In this document: positions 9,547 through 11,561 of the stretch, one piece after another | Position numbering within the stretch: the first letter of the stretch is position 1 | How the letters are laid out: each line of letters opens with the position of its first letter | Assembly: GCA_049840595.1 (NCBI GenBank) | Contig: JASGKO010000013.1 | Span: forward strand, 1-11,561 | Reading direction: 5' to 3' | Length of the DNA stretch: 11,561 nucleotides | Source: JASGKO01 sp049840595 | Lineage (GTDB): Bacteria > Verrucomicrobiota > Verrucomicrobiia > Chthoniobacterales > Chthoniobacteraceae | Translations under genes and position numbers: made by a program | The notes under the pieces: model-generated | Seen by the model: the letters and a program-made list of their open reading frames with translations, nothing else | Database searches by the model: none | Told to the model about the DNA's origin: nothing

Positions 9547-10455
9547 ATGGATAAAGGCCTGCACGACATCACGGATACCCTGCTCACTTCCTACCGCGAA
9601 GTGGGAGGGATCAATAATATTGACGGCTCCAATTTGCCGTCAAAGCGGGCGATTGCGTCGATTTGCGAAGACTTGCTGCAGTTGCTTTTTCCGGGCTTTC
9701 ATGATGAGGAGCCCATCCATTCGCAGCATTTGCGCCGGGTGACGGAGCATCGCATTTTCTCCATCGCGGACCGGCTCAAGCACGAGGTGTGCAAAAGCCT
9801 GCGGCTCGGCGAGCCGACCTGCCCCGATGCGGAGGCGCAGCGGGTCGTCTGTGAATTTATGAAAACGCTGCCCCTGGTGCGCCAGCTCTTGCGCACCGAT
9901 GTGGAGGCGGCTTTCCAGGGCGATCCCGCCGCGAGTGGCACCGACGAAATCCTGCTTGCCTATCCCTTTATCGAGGCCATCGCGATCCAGCGCTCGGCTC
10001 ACATGCTTTACTGCCACAACCTGCCGCTCATCCCGCGGATGATGACAGAGTGGGCGCATAGTCGGACCGGGATCGACATTCATCCCGGGGCACATATTCA
10101 CTCGCACTTTTTCCTCGATCACGGCACCGGCGTTGTCGTCGGTGAGACGTCAGTGATCGGGCATCGGGTGAAGATGTATCAAGGCGTGGCGCTGATTGCG
10201 CGCTCGCTCGCGGGCGGGCAGGCGTTGCGTGGGAAGAAGCGGCATCCCACCGTGGAGGACGATGTGACGATCTACGCCGGAGCGACGATCATGGGTGGCG
10301 ATACGGTGATCGGCGCGGGAAGCACGATCGGGGCGAATGTTTTCCTGACCCACAGCGTGCCGCCAAGGTCGCTGGTGTTTTACGAGGAGAAACAACTGCG
10401 CATCCTCGATAAGGACAAGCGGCCGGATCAGTGGGTACAGGATTGGGTGATTTGA
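9547..10455 (+). CDS. cysE: Serine O-acetyltransferase
   Basis: The 302-residue protein transfers acetyl from acetyl-CoA to L-serine, giving O-acetylserine, the first step of cysteine synthesis. The N-terminal about 170 residues form the helical SATase region. The C-terminal part is the left-handed beta-helix hexapeptide domain: GIDIHPGAHIHSHFFLDHGTGVVVGET, with the catalytic Asp-His pair in LDHGTG, then VKMYQGVALI, GKKRHPTVEDDVTIYAGATIMGG and GAGSTIGANVFLTHSVP. The long form with RGKKRHPT resembles the EpsC-like subgroup. A short tail ends DQWVQDWVI; the Ile C-terminus matches the usual way SATases dock in O-acetylserine sulfhydrylase (inference). The ATG at 9547 follows ACTCCAGCCC with no clear ribosome-binding site. 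The frame is intact over 909 bases, unlike neighbouring carB. It converges on the hydrolase gene. Confidence 0.93.
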   Translation: MDKGLHDITDTLLTSYREVGGINNIDGSNLPSKRAIASICEDLLQLLFPGFHDEEPIHSQHLRRVTEHRIFSIADRLKHEVCKSLRLGEPTCPDAEAQRVVCEFMKTLPLVRQLLRTDVEAAFQGDPAASGTDEILLAYPFIEAIAIQRSAHMLYCHNLPLIPRMMTEWAHSRTGIDIHPGAHIHSHFFLDHGTGVVVGETSVIGHRVKMYQGVALIARSLAGGQALRGKKRHPTVEDDVTIYAGATIMGGDTVIGAGSTIGANVFLTHSVPPRSLVFYEEKQLRILDKDKRPDQWVQDWVI

Positions 10456-10456
10456 T

Positions 10457-10527
10457 TAGCCACAGAGGACTCAGAGGAAGGCATTTATAATCCCTCTTCT
10501 CGGTGCCCTCTGTGATCTCGGTGGCTA
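10457..10527. repeat. Long imperfect palindrome between convergent genes, probable bidirectional terminator or dispersed repeat
   Basis: The left arm starts TAGCCACAGAGGACTCAGAGG (10457-10477); the right arm ends CCCTCTGTGATCTCGGTGGCTA (10506-10527). They pair imperfectly over about 24 positions around an A/T-rich centre (ATTTATAAT, 10483-10491). It begins 2 bases after the cysE stop and includes the stop codon of the minus-strand hydrolase, so it probably separates the two transcripts. The GCCACAGAGGAC...CAGAGG arm resembles a motif I recall as dispersed in many environmental genomes (memory only). Confidence 0.5.
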
Positions 10528-11510
10528 TTTCAAGTGCAGCAGGAGGATGCGGTGGACTTCGTTGATCGCTTCGGCGTTGAGCTGGGAGCCGTGGTCGGAG
10601 GGGACGATGAGTTCCGATTGCGCGCCAGAAAGATGAGAGCTCCAATAGGGGACGACGCCATCGGTGGAATGGGGCGTGTCGCCTTTGCCCCGGTCGCCGA
10701 TGATGGAGTGATACGGCACGCCGGGGGTGATCGGGATTTTGTTCACGGCGGTCATGAACGGGTTGTTGGGAGCGAGGGAGTCGATACTGTTCGGGATGTG
10801 ATTCATCTTCAAGCCCGAGGTGTCGATGGTGAGGATGGAGAGGAGCGAGTCGCGCATGTCGGCGAGGAACTTCGGCGGTTGCACGAAGCGGGAGGCGAGG
10901 CGGCCGATCCAGCTCGTCGCGATGGTGCTGCCGCGATGCGGGGTGGAAAGGAAGACGACGCGGCGCACTTCCGGGCGATGCTGGAAGATGATCGTCGATT
11001 CCAGCAGATCGCGGCTCGGCCCGGCAAAATGAGTTTCCGCAGGCGATTTACCAAAGAATGCGCGCCAGATGCTGTCGCCGGAATCGGTGACCATCAGCCG
11101 CGCAATCAGGCCACCCATACTGTGGCCGACGAGCACCATGGGTTTATGCCCGGGAAAGGCCGCTTGGATGCCGTCGAGTTGCTTGCGCAACAGTTCCGCC
11201 GCATAGGGATACGGGTAGCCGCTCGGATAGCTGAAGAACCAGAACTGATACTTCTCGCGAATCGTCGGATCGGCCCGGAGGGGATTGATCATCGGCACCC
11301 AGCTCGCGGGCGTGTCCTGCAGGCCGTGGATGAAGAGCACGGGGATGCGTCGGGGATCATAGGGCTGGAGGCGGGTGAGTTGCGCGGTGCTGGCGTAGAG
11401 ATCGGGGTGGAACAGGCGGACGAGGCCGAGACGCTCGGGGCGTTCCTGCTCCATCATCATCGCGAGCGGCGCCGAGAAATCCGCCGCCAGCGGGTAGCGA
11501 TGGCCGTCCT
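10525..11510 (-). CDS. Alpha/beta hydrolase (lipase-like), N-terminus missing at contig end
   Basis: The visible frame shows an alpha/beta-hydrolase core. VLFIHGLQDTPASW is the HG oxyanion region. VLVGHSMGGLIARL carries the nucleophile elbow (Ser about 114 from the ATG at 11460). VFLSTPHRGSTIA is typical of lipase/PGAP1-like esterases. STDGVVPYWSSHL holds the likely catalytic Asp and VPSDHGSQ the catalytic His. The first ATG codons (11452-11460) are unlikely to be the true start: reading further upstream the frame continues as HRYPLAADFSAPLA, which I recall preceding this core in long relatives. The apparent stop TAG at 11509-11511 uses one base of the nanopore adapter, so it is artificial and the gene runs off the real insert. 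The substrate is unknown. No signal peptide can be judged. It converges with cysE. Confidence 0.85.
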
Positions 11511-11561
11511 AGGTGCTGTTCGGATTCTATCGTGTTTCCCTATTAACCTTAGCAATACGTC
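11511..11561. other. Untrimmed Oxford Nanopore native barcode 04 and adapter (synthetic, not genomic)
   Basis: From left to right: AGGTGCTG (11511-11518) is the reverse complement of the CAGCACCT native-barcode flank. A 24-base block at 11519-11542, beginning TTCGGATTCTAT and ending GTTTCCCTA, matches my memory of ONT barcode 04. TTAACCTT (11543-11550) is the reverse complement of the AAGGTTAA flank. AGCAATACGT (11551-11560) is the start of the reverse-complemented ligation adapter (...ACGTATTGCT). Order, spacing and strand all match the native barcoding layout. The true genomic sequence therefore ends at about 11510. Confidence 0.95.

Overview
The window reads as ordinary high-GC bacterial chromosome at the end of an Oxford Nanopore contig. 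The last 51 bases (11511-11561) are not genomic. They match my memory of the native-barcode NB04 structure: 8-base flank, 24-base barcode, 8-base flank, start of the sequencing adapter. That fits the many single-base indels that break otherwise well-conserved genes here. The source looks like a Verrucomicrobia-type bacterium (inference only): a tiny Lys/Ala/Pro histone-like protein, a yicC-gmk-coaC cluster with stand-alone CoaC, a futalosine-type menaquinone gene, and intergenic hairpin-rich repeats of a kind I associate with that phylum. No database search was possible.

Layout. 1-616: minus-strand gene for a 61-aa histone-H1-like protein with its terminator, then a 337-base intergenic stretch with the terminator of the next cluster. 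617-3299: minus-strand cluster, in transcription order NUDIX hydrolase, yicC (two indels), gmk, coaC; gmk and coaC overlap by 4 bases. 3380-4254: divergent plus-strand mqnD-like gene with a probable indel just after its start. 4255-4580: gene-free, hairpin-rich. 4581-4656: initiator tRNA-Met lacking one acceptor base. 4747-5987: chrA-type chromate transporter with one indel. 6094-9406: carB, complete but broken by about 29 single-base indels. 9547-10455: cysE. 10525-11510: convergent alpha/beta hydrolase (minus), cut off at its N-terminus by the contig end.

The genes are housekeeping functions: nucleotide metabolism (gmk, carB), coenzyme A (coaC), RNA turnover (yicC), menaquinone (mqnD), cysteine (cysE), translation initiation (tRNA) and chromatin (histone-like). 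I see no new defence, mobile or biosynthetic system. The most informative hidden signal is technical. In carB, and also in yicC and chrA, nearly every indel can be read as falling on a codon wobble position. Insertions read as a codon carrying two synonymous third bases (GAAG = GAA/GAG, AAGA = AAG/AAA, TTCT = TTC/TTT); deletions read as a missing third base. This suggests a consensus built from a mixture of closely related strains rather than gene decay.
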